Shown here: positions 8,317 to 14,141 of the stretch, piece by piece
Layout of the letters: each line of letters begins with the position of its first letter
Position numbering within the stretch: the stretch's first letter is position 1
Assembly (NCBI GenBank): GCA_041739295.1
Contig: JBGSOE010000282.1
Span: 1-15,819, forward strand
Direction: 5' to 3'
Source: JAHJQQ01 sp041739295
GTDB taxonomy: Bacteria; Pseudomonadota; Gammaproteobacteria; Thiohalobacterales; Thiohalobacteraceae
DNA length: 15,819 nucleotides
The notes under the pieces: generated by a model
Told to the model about the DNA's origin: nothing
The model's database searches: none
Seen by the model: only the letters and a program-made list of their open reading frames with translations
Program-made: the position numbers and the translations under genes

Positions 8317-8642
8317 CTATCGCATCTCAGTTGTGGGTTTCGCGATGCTTAAGAGGTAGATCAGCCACAGAGCCAGCACCGACAGGGCCAGGCCGCGCTT
8401 GGTGCGGTGGTATATGAAGCCGGACTCGCGGCCGGTGCCGGTGTGGCGCAGGCGGTAATAAGGAACAGGCGCATGGCCAGGGAGGGGCGTAAGCGGTGTA
8501 GGGATATCGCCGCCCGCTGCATGAACTCATCCTGCCCACTCCAGACGAAAACGACCTCATAGTTGCTGTCGGCCAGGGTGCTGATGATAGCCCGAGAGCG
8601 GTCATCGGCCAGCCACCAACTATGTCCGCTTCCCGTATCGGA
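8317..8642 (-). pseudogene. Relic of ICE membrane protein (TIGR03747 family), frameshifted and truncated
   Basis: Two adjoining minus-strand frames together resemble part of the TIGR03747 conjugative-element membrane protein normally encoded just after traD. The upstream frame (about 8642-8450) gives SNYEVVFVWSGQDEFMQRAA. A frame change near 8440-8460 then gives YYRLRHTGTGRESGFIYHRT followed by KRGLALSVLALWLIYLL, ending at a stop at 8317. The GRESGFxYHxxKR signature followed by a hydrophobic helix is the landmark of this family. The N-terminal helices and the C-terminal tail are missing, and no single frame is open throughout, so this is a dead fragment. It lies on the strand opposite to the parB operon and just upstream of it, which implies that an ICE transfer module was deleted or rearranged here. 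The family call is from memory of the motif. Confidence 0.6.
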
Positions 8643-8795
8643 AAGAATTCAAAGTTGTTCACAATTGATGCTCACACCGCCCGGGCGTGACGAATCAAGA
8701 ATGAAAGCAGTTCTACTGAGACGTGCTTTCGGAGACGTTCATTTTTGTCCAGACCACTACCATCCACAGGGAAGAAGTTCAAGAAGGAGAAAGTG

Positions 8796-8918
8796 GTGAA
8801 AATCGAACGTTCCAGCGTCAACCAGCAGTATTTGAGCCATGCTCGCGACATCGCATGTAAAGATCCCAATATCGCGTCACTTCTGCTGGGAATGTCACCC
8901 GAAATGGCTGACCTATAG
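8796..8918 (+). CDS. FlhD-like 40-residue mini-ORF upstream of parB
   Basis: A short frame of 40 codons. It starts at the second of two adjacent GTG codons, with a perfect AAGGAG site at 8784-8789 six bases upstream, which is the best ribosome binding site in the area. The product pattern, SVNQQYLSHARDIACKDPNI followed by ASLLLGMSPEMADL, matches the N-terminal half of FlhD (Asn, Tyr-Leu, Ala-Arg/Gln, Asp, Leu-Gly, Glu-Met-Ala), then stops where FlhD would continue. Full FlhD is roughly 100-120 residues, so this is either a truncated remnant or a minimal subunit/leader peptide. It ends ten bases before the parB ATG. FlhDC-like activators control transfer in several ICEs and plasmids (SetCD, AcaCD), so a regulatory origin is plausible. 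The homology is judged by eye over 40 residues only. Confidence 0.5.
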   Translation: MKIERSSVNQQYLSHARDIACKDPNIASLLLGMSPEMADL

Positions 8919-8928
8919 AGTGCGGCCA

Positions 8929-10512
8929 ATGGCTACCCCAGACTCTAGCGCCATGCAGGAACCGGGCACTCGTGACGCGGCCACGACGGTCATGCTGGAT
9001 GTGTGTCGTATCAAGCCCTATGAACGCAATCCGCGTCGCAGTGAGAATCCCGAATACGACCGCATCAAGGCCTCCATCCGTGCCGATGGTATGGATCAGC
9101 CCTTGGTGGTCACGTGTCGACCTGGCGAAACCAACTACGTCGTCGGCGCCGGCGGCAACACGCGACTGCACATCCTGCAGGCGTTGTACCAGGAAACGGG
9201 CGACGAGCGATTCCTGTGGGTCGATTGCCTGTTCAAACCGTGGCGTGAAGAGTCGGATGTGCTGCTGGCACATTTAAGGGAAAACGATCTGCGCGGCGGA
9301 TTGAGTTTCATCGACAAGGCGCAGGCCGTCTTCGAAGCCAAACAACTTCTCGAAGAGGAAATGGGCACTGATAGTCTTTCGCAGCGAAACCTAGAAACAA
9401 TACTGCGAGACCGCGGCTACAGCTTGAGTCACGGGTTGATCTCTCAGATGGGCTATGCGGTTCACACCTTGCTCCCGGTGATTCCCCAGGCGCTGAATTC
9501 AGGTCTCGGCCGACCGCAGGTGGAGCGGATTCGCGCGCTGGACAGAGCGGCGCGCACACTCTGGAAAAAACGCAAGCTGGGTGATGACGAATCCTTCGAT
9601 GCGGTGTTTAGCGCATTATGTGAACGATACGACGGTCCCGAGTGGGATCTCGAACTGTTACGCAATGCCATTGAGATTGAGATTGCGGAAGAGCTCGAGG
9701 TGAGTATCCAGGCCATTCGCGTTGAACTGGACGCGCAGCTCTTAGGACGCGAGATCGAAACCTCGGTCCTTGAGAACGACCATGACTCTGACACACCAGA
9801 AGAAAGAGTCCCTTCGTCTAATGCCGATACGGCAAAACCAATAAGTGCTGCCAAGGGCAAGACGCCTGGTGACTCACGCGGCAACAACGCGGATAAAGTA
9901 TCCAAGGGTGAAGCGTCTCCACCGCAACGACCATCGCTTGTCAGCGCGCCCGATCCAGCGGAGGAACACTCAGAGGAGCAGCCGGCTAACTCTATAGAGT
10001 TAGAGGCGGGTTCCATCGCAAGTTCGATCACGTCCAGCCAACCCGCTTCCACGGATCTCAAATCATTGCGTGCCCGGGCCTGGACGCTGGCTGCGCGTCT
10101 CGCACAACGCAACGGCATCGGCGGCCTGGTCTCGCCGCTATCTGGCAAGGGACTCGGGTTCATCCTCCGCGACGTACCAGATTCCTCGTTGGCCGATCAG
10201 TTGGACGCCGACACGCTTGGCCAGGTTTCCATGTTGTGGTGGCACCTTGCGGCTTGCGCGGAGATGACTGTGGCGCCACTGGATGCCGTCATTGCCACCT
10301 TGTCTGATGACTCGATCCTGCGCCAGGCGCTCGAAAACCAGGATGCCGGCCTGCTCTTCAACAGCGTCTGGACCCTGGACCCGGGGCATACCGGCTATCG
10401 GCTGTGGCGCCAACTCGGCGAGCAGGACTGGCAGGATCTGCTCAACCTGATGGACACCTACCGTCGCATTCACCGGGCGGCGGAAGCCGTGCAGGTCCGG
10501 CTCTGGGAGTAG
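8929..10512 (+). CDS. parB: ICE ParB-family protein (TIGR03764 / PFGI-1 class)
   Basis: The start is placed at the ATG at 8929 because the frame upstream of it overlaps the mini-ORF and has no good ribosome binding site; this gives 527 residues. The N-terminal ParB/Srx-type domain shows RIKPYERNPRRSENPEYDRI, SIRADGMDQPLVV and the GGNTRL box, which replaces the GERR box of chromosomal ParB as is normal in this ICE class. An HTH-bearing central region follows (SQRNLETILRDRGYSLSHGL). Then comes a long acidic/Ser/Pro-rich, presumably disordered linker (roughly codons 280-375), and finally a C-terminal domain rich in Trp and Leu (LWWHLAACAEM, YRLWRQLGEQDW). It acts in ICE maintenance, replication or transfer control. 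The linker DNA contains a perfect 18-bp palindrome. DUF2857 follows five bases after the stop. No parA or dnaB, the usual upstream partners, is next to it. Confidence 0.88.
   Translation: MATPDSSAMQEPGTRDAATTVMLDVCRIKPYERNPRRSENPEYDRIKASIRADGMDQPLVVTCRPGETNYVVGAGGNTRLHILQALYQETGDERFLWVDCLFKPWREESDVLLAHLRENDLRGGLSFIDKAQAVFEAKQLLEEEMGTDSLSQRNLETILRDRGYSLSHGLISQMGYAVHTLLPVIPQALNSGLGRPQVERIRALDRAARTLWKKRKLGDDESFDAVFSALCERYDGPEWDLELLRNAIEIEIAEELEVSIQAIRVELDAQLLGREIETSVLENDHDSDTPEERVPSSNADTAKPISAAKGKTPGDSRGNNADKVSKGEASPPQRPSLVSAPDPAEEHSEEQPANSIELEAGSIASSITSSQPASTDLKSLRARAWTLAARLAQRNGIGGLVSPLSGKGLGFILRDVPDSSLADQLDADTLGQVSMLWWHLAACAEMTVAPLDAVIATLSDDSILRQALENQDAGLLFNSVWTLDPGHTGYRLWRQLGEQDWQDLLNLMDTYRRIHRAAEAVQVRLWE
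9986..10003. promoter_or_regulatory. Perfect 18-bp palindrome inside parB linker (candidate protein-binding site)
   Basis: CTAACTCTATAGAGTTAG is uninterrupted and fully symmetrical. It falls in the part of parB that encodes the low-complexity linker, where coding constraint is weak. Nine of its bases (ctatagagt) recur at 8913-8921, just before the parB start. A parS-like or operator role for ParB itself is an inference; a chance palindrome of this length in a window this size is unlikely but not excluded. Confidence 0.35.
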
Positions 10513-10517
10513 GCGCA

Positions 10518-11126
10518 ATGGACGGGACCAAGGAATCCGATTTGATCACGGCCGTGCTGATGTACGCGATCCGTTGCCTGGCCGAAGGGGATCAAGCCGC
10601 GCTGCGCAACATGAACTTCGGCCCGCGCGAAATCGAGGCGTTGCGTGAGATGAACCTGGCCGATCTCTATCGCGTCGAGTCCTTGCGCGCCCATTGCCTG
10701 GACATCGTTCTCAATCGGGACGTGTACTGGCCCATGATCGAGCACCTGCGTCGGCAGCGCGAGTCCGAGGAGCTACAACAGGTGTTGATTGCTGCGGATG
10801 CGCCATTGGAGATGATGCAAACGCTGTTCGGTTTAGGTTCCCGCGAATACACGCGCCTGCGTCGCATGTTAACAGTTGATCCTTCTGTCGGCCGGCCGGC
10901 GGAACCCGATGAAGACAGCACGCACAAACTTTGGAATGCCTGGGTGCAACGGGCGGACCGTGAAGACGACGGTCCACTCGCACCGAATGAGTATCTTGTC
11001 ATCCATCGTGATACCGGTATCTCGATGCGCGCCATCTGGAACTTGACGCAACGCTGGAATCAATACGGTGATCTCACAGGACGAAGCGGTCACGCCCCTG
11101 CGGAGCGAGCCTGTTCGGATGGGTGA
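10518..11126 (+). CDS. DUF2857 (STY4526-like) ICE protein
   Basis: A 202-residue protein, started at the ATG at 10518; a GGGAG/AGG stretch overlaps the end of parB. The pattern matches the DUF2857 family: an N-terminal helical part with AIRCLAEGDQAALRNMNFGP and REIEALREMNLADLYRV, a helix pair RQRESEELQQVLIAADAPLE, then LFGLGSREYTRLRRML, and a C-terminal part with LWNAWVQRADRED and a likely HTH (YLVIHRDTGISMRAIWNLTQ). The first segment resembles FlhD and the LFGLGSREY part resembles FlhC-like HTH regions. From memory, the ICEclc transfer activator BisDC has been described as FlhDC-like; whether this gene corresponds to it is my inference. It sits between parB and the replication gene, overlapping the latter by eight bases, so it belongs to the same operon. 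Confidence 0.85.
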   Translation: MDGTKESDLITAVLMYAIRCLAEGDQAALRNMNFGPREIEALREMNLADLYRVESLRAHCLDIVLNRDVYWPMIEHLRRQRESEELQQVLIAADAPLEMMQTLFGLGSREYTRLRRMLTVDPSVGRPAEPDEDSTHKLWNAWVQRADREDDGPLAPNEYLVIHRDTGISMRAIWNLTQRWNQYGDLTGRSGHAPAERACSDG

Positions 11127-12402
11127 GGGTTCTCGCGGACTCCGGCCCCAGACCCACGCACTGGATGCACTGATACAGGCGACCATAGAGCGTGCACAAC
11201 AGGATTCGGGTAGCACGCACACCGATACCATGCTGTTCATGGGGAACCGGCATCAGGCCTTCCCCACGCTGGTGGTGCAAGACCCTGTGCTCGAACCCGT
11301 GGACAAGCTGGTGTGGATGGTCATCATGCTGCAGGCCCAGAATACCGGTGGCAGTACGGCGTTCCCCAGTTACGAGTATCTGGCCAAGAACACCAACGTC
11401 TCCTCGACATCGACCATCTCCCGGGCTATCGCCATTCTGCGCGCCACCCGTTGGTTGACTTTGTGCGCTCGGCTGCGGGAAGCGAGCGGTCGCTTCCGTG
11501 GCAACGTCTATGCGCTGCACGATGAACCCCTGCCGGTGGTGGACGTCCTGCACCTGGATCCGGACTACATGAAGTTCCTGCAGCAGTCGCTCGGGCATCA
11601 TCATGCCCGGGTGCGCCTGGTCGCCAAGGAGGTGTTGGATACCATCGACGAGGACATCCAGGAGGGTCTCGATATCTGTGCCCAAGGCCATCCGCTCGAA
11701 CGTCGCCTGCAGGCGGCGGAGGCGATCCAGCAGGATTCACCGCGTCGCTATTTTGCGTTCAGCGCGAAGGTGATGACCCGACTGCGAAACGTAGTTGAGG
11801 AAGACAGCTCAGATCACCGTGACCAAAATTCAAAGCCGGGCGAAACCTATGTCCAAGTTACGGACCCACAAATTTCGGACCCACAAAATTCGAAGCTGGG
11901 TAGTTGTAGTAGTAGTTATATAAATAAAACTACTACTACAAAAAAAACAGAAGAGAAGAAAATTTTCATTGGCACGGATGGAAACCCATCCCTAATCTAT
12001 CCGAAGCGGCTGTCAGATAATCAGCGCGAATTGGCGGATCGTTATTTGAACACCGTTCCTGCCGACGAAGGCCAATCCATCCTTGATGAGTTGGAAGGGC
12101 GATTACGTTCAGAGCAAAAGGGCATGAGCCCGGTGTATGACGAAATGCGCTTCCTGCACTTCTTGTGTCGAGCCGCGAACAAGGGTGAATTCGTGCCCAA
12201 TCTTGGCATCAAGGTGCGCGATGAACGCATCGAACGGGAGAAGGCGAGGCTGAGGTATCTGAAGCAACAAGAAGACAGCCTGGCGGAAGCAAAACGTAGA
12301 GAAGAAAACAGATCGCATGAATCCGGTCAACAGCGGCTGGCCGAGATACGCAAGGCCCTTCACATGCCGGCACGGGTACAGAAAGACGACGAGTCTGGTT
12401 GA
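11119..12402 (+). CDS. STY4528-family ICE/pathogenicity-island replication protein
   Basis: A 427-residue protein from the ATG at 11119, whose ATGGGTGA overlaps the stop of the DUF2857 gene; a GTG at 11068 would add 17 residues but lies deep in that gene. The N-terminal part carries MLFMGNRHQAFPTLVVQDPV and DKLVWMVIMLQAQ followed by a winged-helix-like segment (FPSYEYLAKNTNVSSTSTISRAI), which fits the DNA-binding domain of this family. A helical region follows, then a low-complexity linker (about residues 235-280, with DPQISDPQNSKLG and TTTTKK runs) and a charged, probably helical C-terminal part ending in a coiled coil-like tail (EREKARLRYLKQQEDSLAEA). Its role in ICE DNA replication is inferred from the family name and from synteny. 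The linker DNA carries a repeat/hairpin cluster. In related ICEs the next gene is the PFL_4669 family gene; here that gene is 3.1 kb further on. Confidence 0.85.
   Translation: MGEGSRGLRPQTHALDALIQATIERAQQDSGSTHTDTMLFMGNRHQAFPTLVVQDPVLEPVDKLVWMVIMLQAQNTGGSTAFPSYEYLAKNTNVSSTSTISRAIAILRATRWLTLCARLREASGRFRGNVYALHDEPLPVVDVLHLDPDYMKFLQQSLGHHHARVRLVAKEVLDTIDEDIQEGLDICAQGHPLERRLQAAEAIQQDSPRRYFAFSAKVMTRLRNVVEEDSSDHRDQNSKPGETYVQVTDPQISDPQNSKLGSCSSSYINKTTTTKKTEEKKIFIGTDGNPSLIYPKRLSDNQRELADRYLNTVPADEGQSILDELEGRLRSEQKGMSPVYDEMRFLHFLCRAANKGEFVPNLGIKVRDERIEREKARLRYLKQQEDSLAEAKRREENRSHESGQQRLAEIRKALHMPARVQKDDESG
11824..11900 (+). repeat. Iteron-like direct repeats inside the replication gene
   Basis: Two tandem 15-bp copies of CGGACCCACAAA(T/A)TT abut at 11861-11875 and 11876-11890 with one mismatch. 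An outer pair, CAAAATTCAAAGCCGGG at 11824-11840 and CAAAATTCGAAGCTGGG at 11884-11900, matches at 15 of 17 bases. They encode the repetitive DPQ-NSK linker of the replication protein. Iterons inside an initiator gene, next to an AT-rich stretch, recall the layout of phage lambda ori within gene O. Origin function is inferred. Confidence 0.55.
11904..11947. repeat. 14-bp perfect inverted repeat with AT-rich loop and A-tract
   Basis: TTGTAGTAGTAGTT (11904-11917) and AACTACTACTACAA (11928-11941) are exactly complementary around a ten-base all-A/T loop, and an eight-A run covers 11940-11947. It lies 3 bases after the repeat cluster. It lacks the T-tract needed on the plus strand for intrinsic termination, so it is not a terminator of its own gene. 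It could be a strand-opening element or single-strand initiation hairpin of an origin. Confidence 0.55.
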
Positions 12403-12423
12403 CAACGGATCTGAAACGAAGTG

Positions 12424-12522
12424 GTTACAGTGTAACCGCGATCAACTTAACCTCTTAAGTAGCCATCCATCGCGATACCAATTACGTCGAGCTGTGTAGG
12501 AATAAACCCTTGTCTGATAGTG
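12424..12522 (+). repeat. Left copy of imperfect direct repeat flanking the inserted cassette
   Basis: This sequence after the replication gene matches 15385-15497. Blocks in common, in the same order, are GTTACAGTGTAACC (11 of 14 matches), a 31-base core at 12484-12514 (27 of 31 matches, ending in identical GAATAAACCCTTGTC) and TGATAGTG at 12515-12522, with small indels between blocks. The first block here is a perfect palindrome, GTTACAGTGTAAC. The copies have diverged, so the duplication is old. Confidence 0.6.
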
Positions 12523-12532
12523 CCGGATAGGG

Positions 12533-12565
12533 TGACAAATGCCAAATTGAATGTACCATTTGTCA
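12533..12565 (-). terminator. Hairpin at the end of tag, possible weak terminator
   Basis: TGACAAATG at 12533-12541 and CATTTGTCA at 12557-12565 are perfectly complementary with a 15-base loop. On the minus strand the hairpin begins at the TGA stop of the glycosylase gene. There is no T-run after it, so it is not a standard intrinsic terminator; it may block ribosomes, stabilise the 3' end or mark an old insertion edge. Confidence 0.3.
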
Positions 12566-13174
12566 GCACCCTGGTCGCCTGTAATTCTTGCGCGCACGCT
12601 CAACTTTGGCTCTGATTACGCAGTCCTCCACGTGATCGTTGATCAACCCAATTGCCTGCATAAAGGCATACACTGTGGTCGGTCCGACGAATTTCCAGCC
12701 TTGCTTTTTCAGGTCCTTCGACAGGGCGATCGATTCATCAGACGTCGAGACGGTCTGAGGCTTTGCAAGCTGCTTCATGTCAGGTTCGAAACGCCAGATG
12801 AAGGCAGCCAGCGAGCCTTCTTGTTTGACGAGTTCCTGCGCCCTTTGTGCATTGTTGATGACCGCCTCGATCTTGCCGCGATGGCGGACGATGCTTTCAT
12901 CCTTGATCAGACGATTGAGGTCGCGCTGGGTGAAGCGCGCTATCCTGTCGAAATCGAAATCGTGGAATGCAGCGCGGAAGTTTTCGCGCTTCGCCAGGAT
13001 GGTGCGCCAGCTTAGCCCGGATTGAAAACCCTCCAGGCTCAATTTCTCGAATAAGCGATGATCATTGCTGACCGGGAGGCCCCATTCGGTATCGTGATAG
13101 GTCAGAAATTCCGGTGCGGCACTGCACCACTGGCAGCGTGGTTTGCCATCGGGACCTTTACTTGTCTGGCTCAT
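12563..13174 (-). CDS. tag: DNA-3-methyladenine glycosylase I
   Basis: A 203-residue Tag protein that removes 3-methyladenine from DNA as the first step of base excision repair. The zinc-binding set of E. coli Tag is preserved: Cys14 and His27 are spaced as Cys4/His17, and His181/Cys185 in NDHVEDC match the C-terminal pair. Glu48 in LEGFQSGLSW matches the active-site Glu38. Other landmarks are YHDTEWGLPV, RHRGKIEAVINNA and GWKFVGPTTVYAFMQAIGL. The C-terminus is longer than in E. coli and ends in a basic RAKVERARKNYRRPGC tail. It is the last gene of the OYE-TetR-YciI-Tag cassette, 42 bases after the YciI-like gene, so it is probably expressed from the TetR-controlled promoter at about 15,300. 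That would tie alkylation repair to the same inducer. Confidence 0.95.
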   Translation of the reverse strand: MSQTSKGPDGKPRCQWCSAAPEFLTYHDTEWGLPVSNDHRLFEKLSLEGFQSGLSWRTILAKRENFRAAFHDFDFDRIARFTQRDLNRLIKDESIVRHRGKIEAVINNAQRAQELVKQEGSLAAFIWRFEPDMKQLAKPQTVSTSDESIALSKDLKKQGWKFVGPTTVYAFMQAIGLINDHVEDCVIRAKVERARKNYRRPGC

Positions 13175-13216
13175 ATGTTGTCCGTATTATGAAAAAACAG
13201 GAAAAAGGAAGATTGC

Positions 13217-13504
13217 TCAGCTGAGAAGAAACTTTAGCCGCTCATCGGCTTTTGCCGGCGTGATTTCCAGAATTTCCACGCTCACCACATCTTCCATGAC
13301 AAACGGATCCACATTCACTCTGATTTGAAGATCTGACAATGTTGTATTGTGCGCCACGATCCCTCCACCAACATTAGGTTGGAGACTCCCAGCCAACAAA
13401 AATACGCCGTCATCAAAACCGCGTGTGATCCATTCGTTGTGACCTTGCATGAATTGACCGGCCTGGCCTTTGTTGCCAGAAAATTTAAGCAGAACGATAA
13501 ACAT
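13217..13504 (-). CDS. YciI-like (YCII) family protein
   Basis: A 95-residue ferredoxin-like-fold protein of the YciI family. It opens with the strand MFIVLLKFSG, carries the conserved His22 in GHNEWI, and has Asp66 in the VNVDPFVMEDVVSVEILEI segment that corresponds to the conserved DP-F pattern of the family. Known members form dimers with a putative His/Asp active site, and the chemistry is known for few of them (some dehydrochlorinate or act on small organics), so no reaction is assigned. It begins 18 bases after the TetR gene stop and ends 42 bases before tag, in a tight operon. A GAGAGAAG stretch precedes the ATG. Confidence 0.88.
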   Translation of the reverse strand: MFIVLLKFSGNKGQAGQFMQGHNEWITRGFDDGVFLLAGSLQPNVGGGIVAHNTTLSDLQIRVNVDPFVMEDVVSVEILEITPAKADERLKFLLS

Positions 13505-13522
13505 ATTTTTCTTCTCTCGATT

Positions 13523-14107
13523 TTATTCGTGTGGGACATCAGTTTGCGTGGTCGATTCCAGCCACTCGCACATTTGCTTCACTTCTTTTCTGGCGAACTT
13601 CTCATCGTGGAAGGTGCTTGCTAGCGTGGCGACACCTTGGATCCAGGCAAGAACATGCATGGCAAATGCGTCTGCATCTTTCCTGTGACCGAGCAAAATG
13701 AATTGCTGACGTAACCAGGTGCGAAAGAGGGTGAAGACCTTGCTCGCTTCTTCTTGCGAGGCGTGATTCAGCTTGGTAAGTTCGGTACACAGTGTCCCGA
13801 CAGGGCAACCGAAATATTTGATCATGGACCAATTAGTGAGCAGGATACGTACATAGCTCTTGATCCGGTCAGCCGGATGTTTTTCTTCGCTTTCCCAACG
13901 CTCCAACATCTTCTTGGTATTCGTCAGACGCAGATCAATTACGGCATCTAGAATGTCATCCTTGGTTTTGAAGTGATAGTAAAAATTCCCGCGCGAGATC
14001 TGTACAGCATCGGCAATGTCTGCGAACGAGGTATGCTCGTAACCTTGCCGATAGAATAGATGATCGGCGGCTTCAACAATGTGATCACGTGTGGTCTTGT
14101 CACTCAT
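13523..14107 (-). CDS. TetR/AcrR-family repressor of the cassette
   Basis: A 194-residue TetR-type regulator. The start is set at the ATG at 14107, because an in-frame GTG nine bases upstream lies within the GGGGAGG ribosome binding site itself. The N-terminal HTH domain (about 8-52) contains TSFADIADAVQISRGNFYYH and FKTKDDIL. The ligand domain carries FGCPVGTLCTEL, placing Cys101 (and Cys107) where the redox-sensing Cys106 of E. coli NemR falls by position and local context. It sits directly downstream of the Old Yellow Enzyme gene (34-base gap), the reverse of the E. coli nemR-nemA order but the same pairing. Two 18-bp palindromes in the promoter at 15264-15312 are its probable operators, giving autoregulation and control of the enzyme genes. 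The inducer is unknown; an electrophile sensor role is inferred. Confidence 0.9.
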   Translation of the reverse strand: MSDKTTRDHIVEAADHLFYRQGYEHTSFADIADAVQISRGNFYYHFKTKDDILDAVIDLRLTNTKKMLERWESEEKHPADRIKSYVRILLTNWSMIKYFGCPVGTLCTELTKLNHASQEEASKVFTLFRTWLRQQFILLGHRKDADAFAMHVLAWIQGVATLASTFHDEKFARKEVKQMCEWLESTTQTDVPHE

Positions 14108-14141
14108 GAGAAACACCTCCCCGCCAACCGCGTCTCAAGGG

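Noticed and set aside
8327..8662. A 111-codon minus-strand frame through the relic
   Set aside because: Its residues (Pro/His-rich) do not look like a protein. The TIGR03747-like residues appear only when the two other minus-strand frames are read.
9462..10163. A 233-codon minus-strand frame
   Set aside because: It is antisense to parB. Its Ser-rich composition mirrors the ParB linker, and it has no plausible ribosome binding site.
11074..11691. A 205-codon minus-strand frame
   Set aside because: It is antisense to the replication gene, which matches a known ICE family.
11904..11939. CRISPR or microsatellite array from the GTA/ACT triplets
   Set aside because: There are only three to four triplets on each arm and no spacer structure; the segment is explained as an inverted repeat within a coding linker.
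11904..11947. Hairpin read as an intrinsic terminator
   Set aside because: The run after the stem is A on the plus strand, not T. On the minus strand the T-run precedes the stem, so neither direction gives a normal terminator.
12551..13015. A 154-codon plus-strand frame
   Set aside because: It is antisense to tag, whose zinc ligands and active-site Glu are intact.
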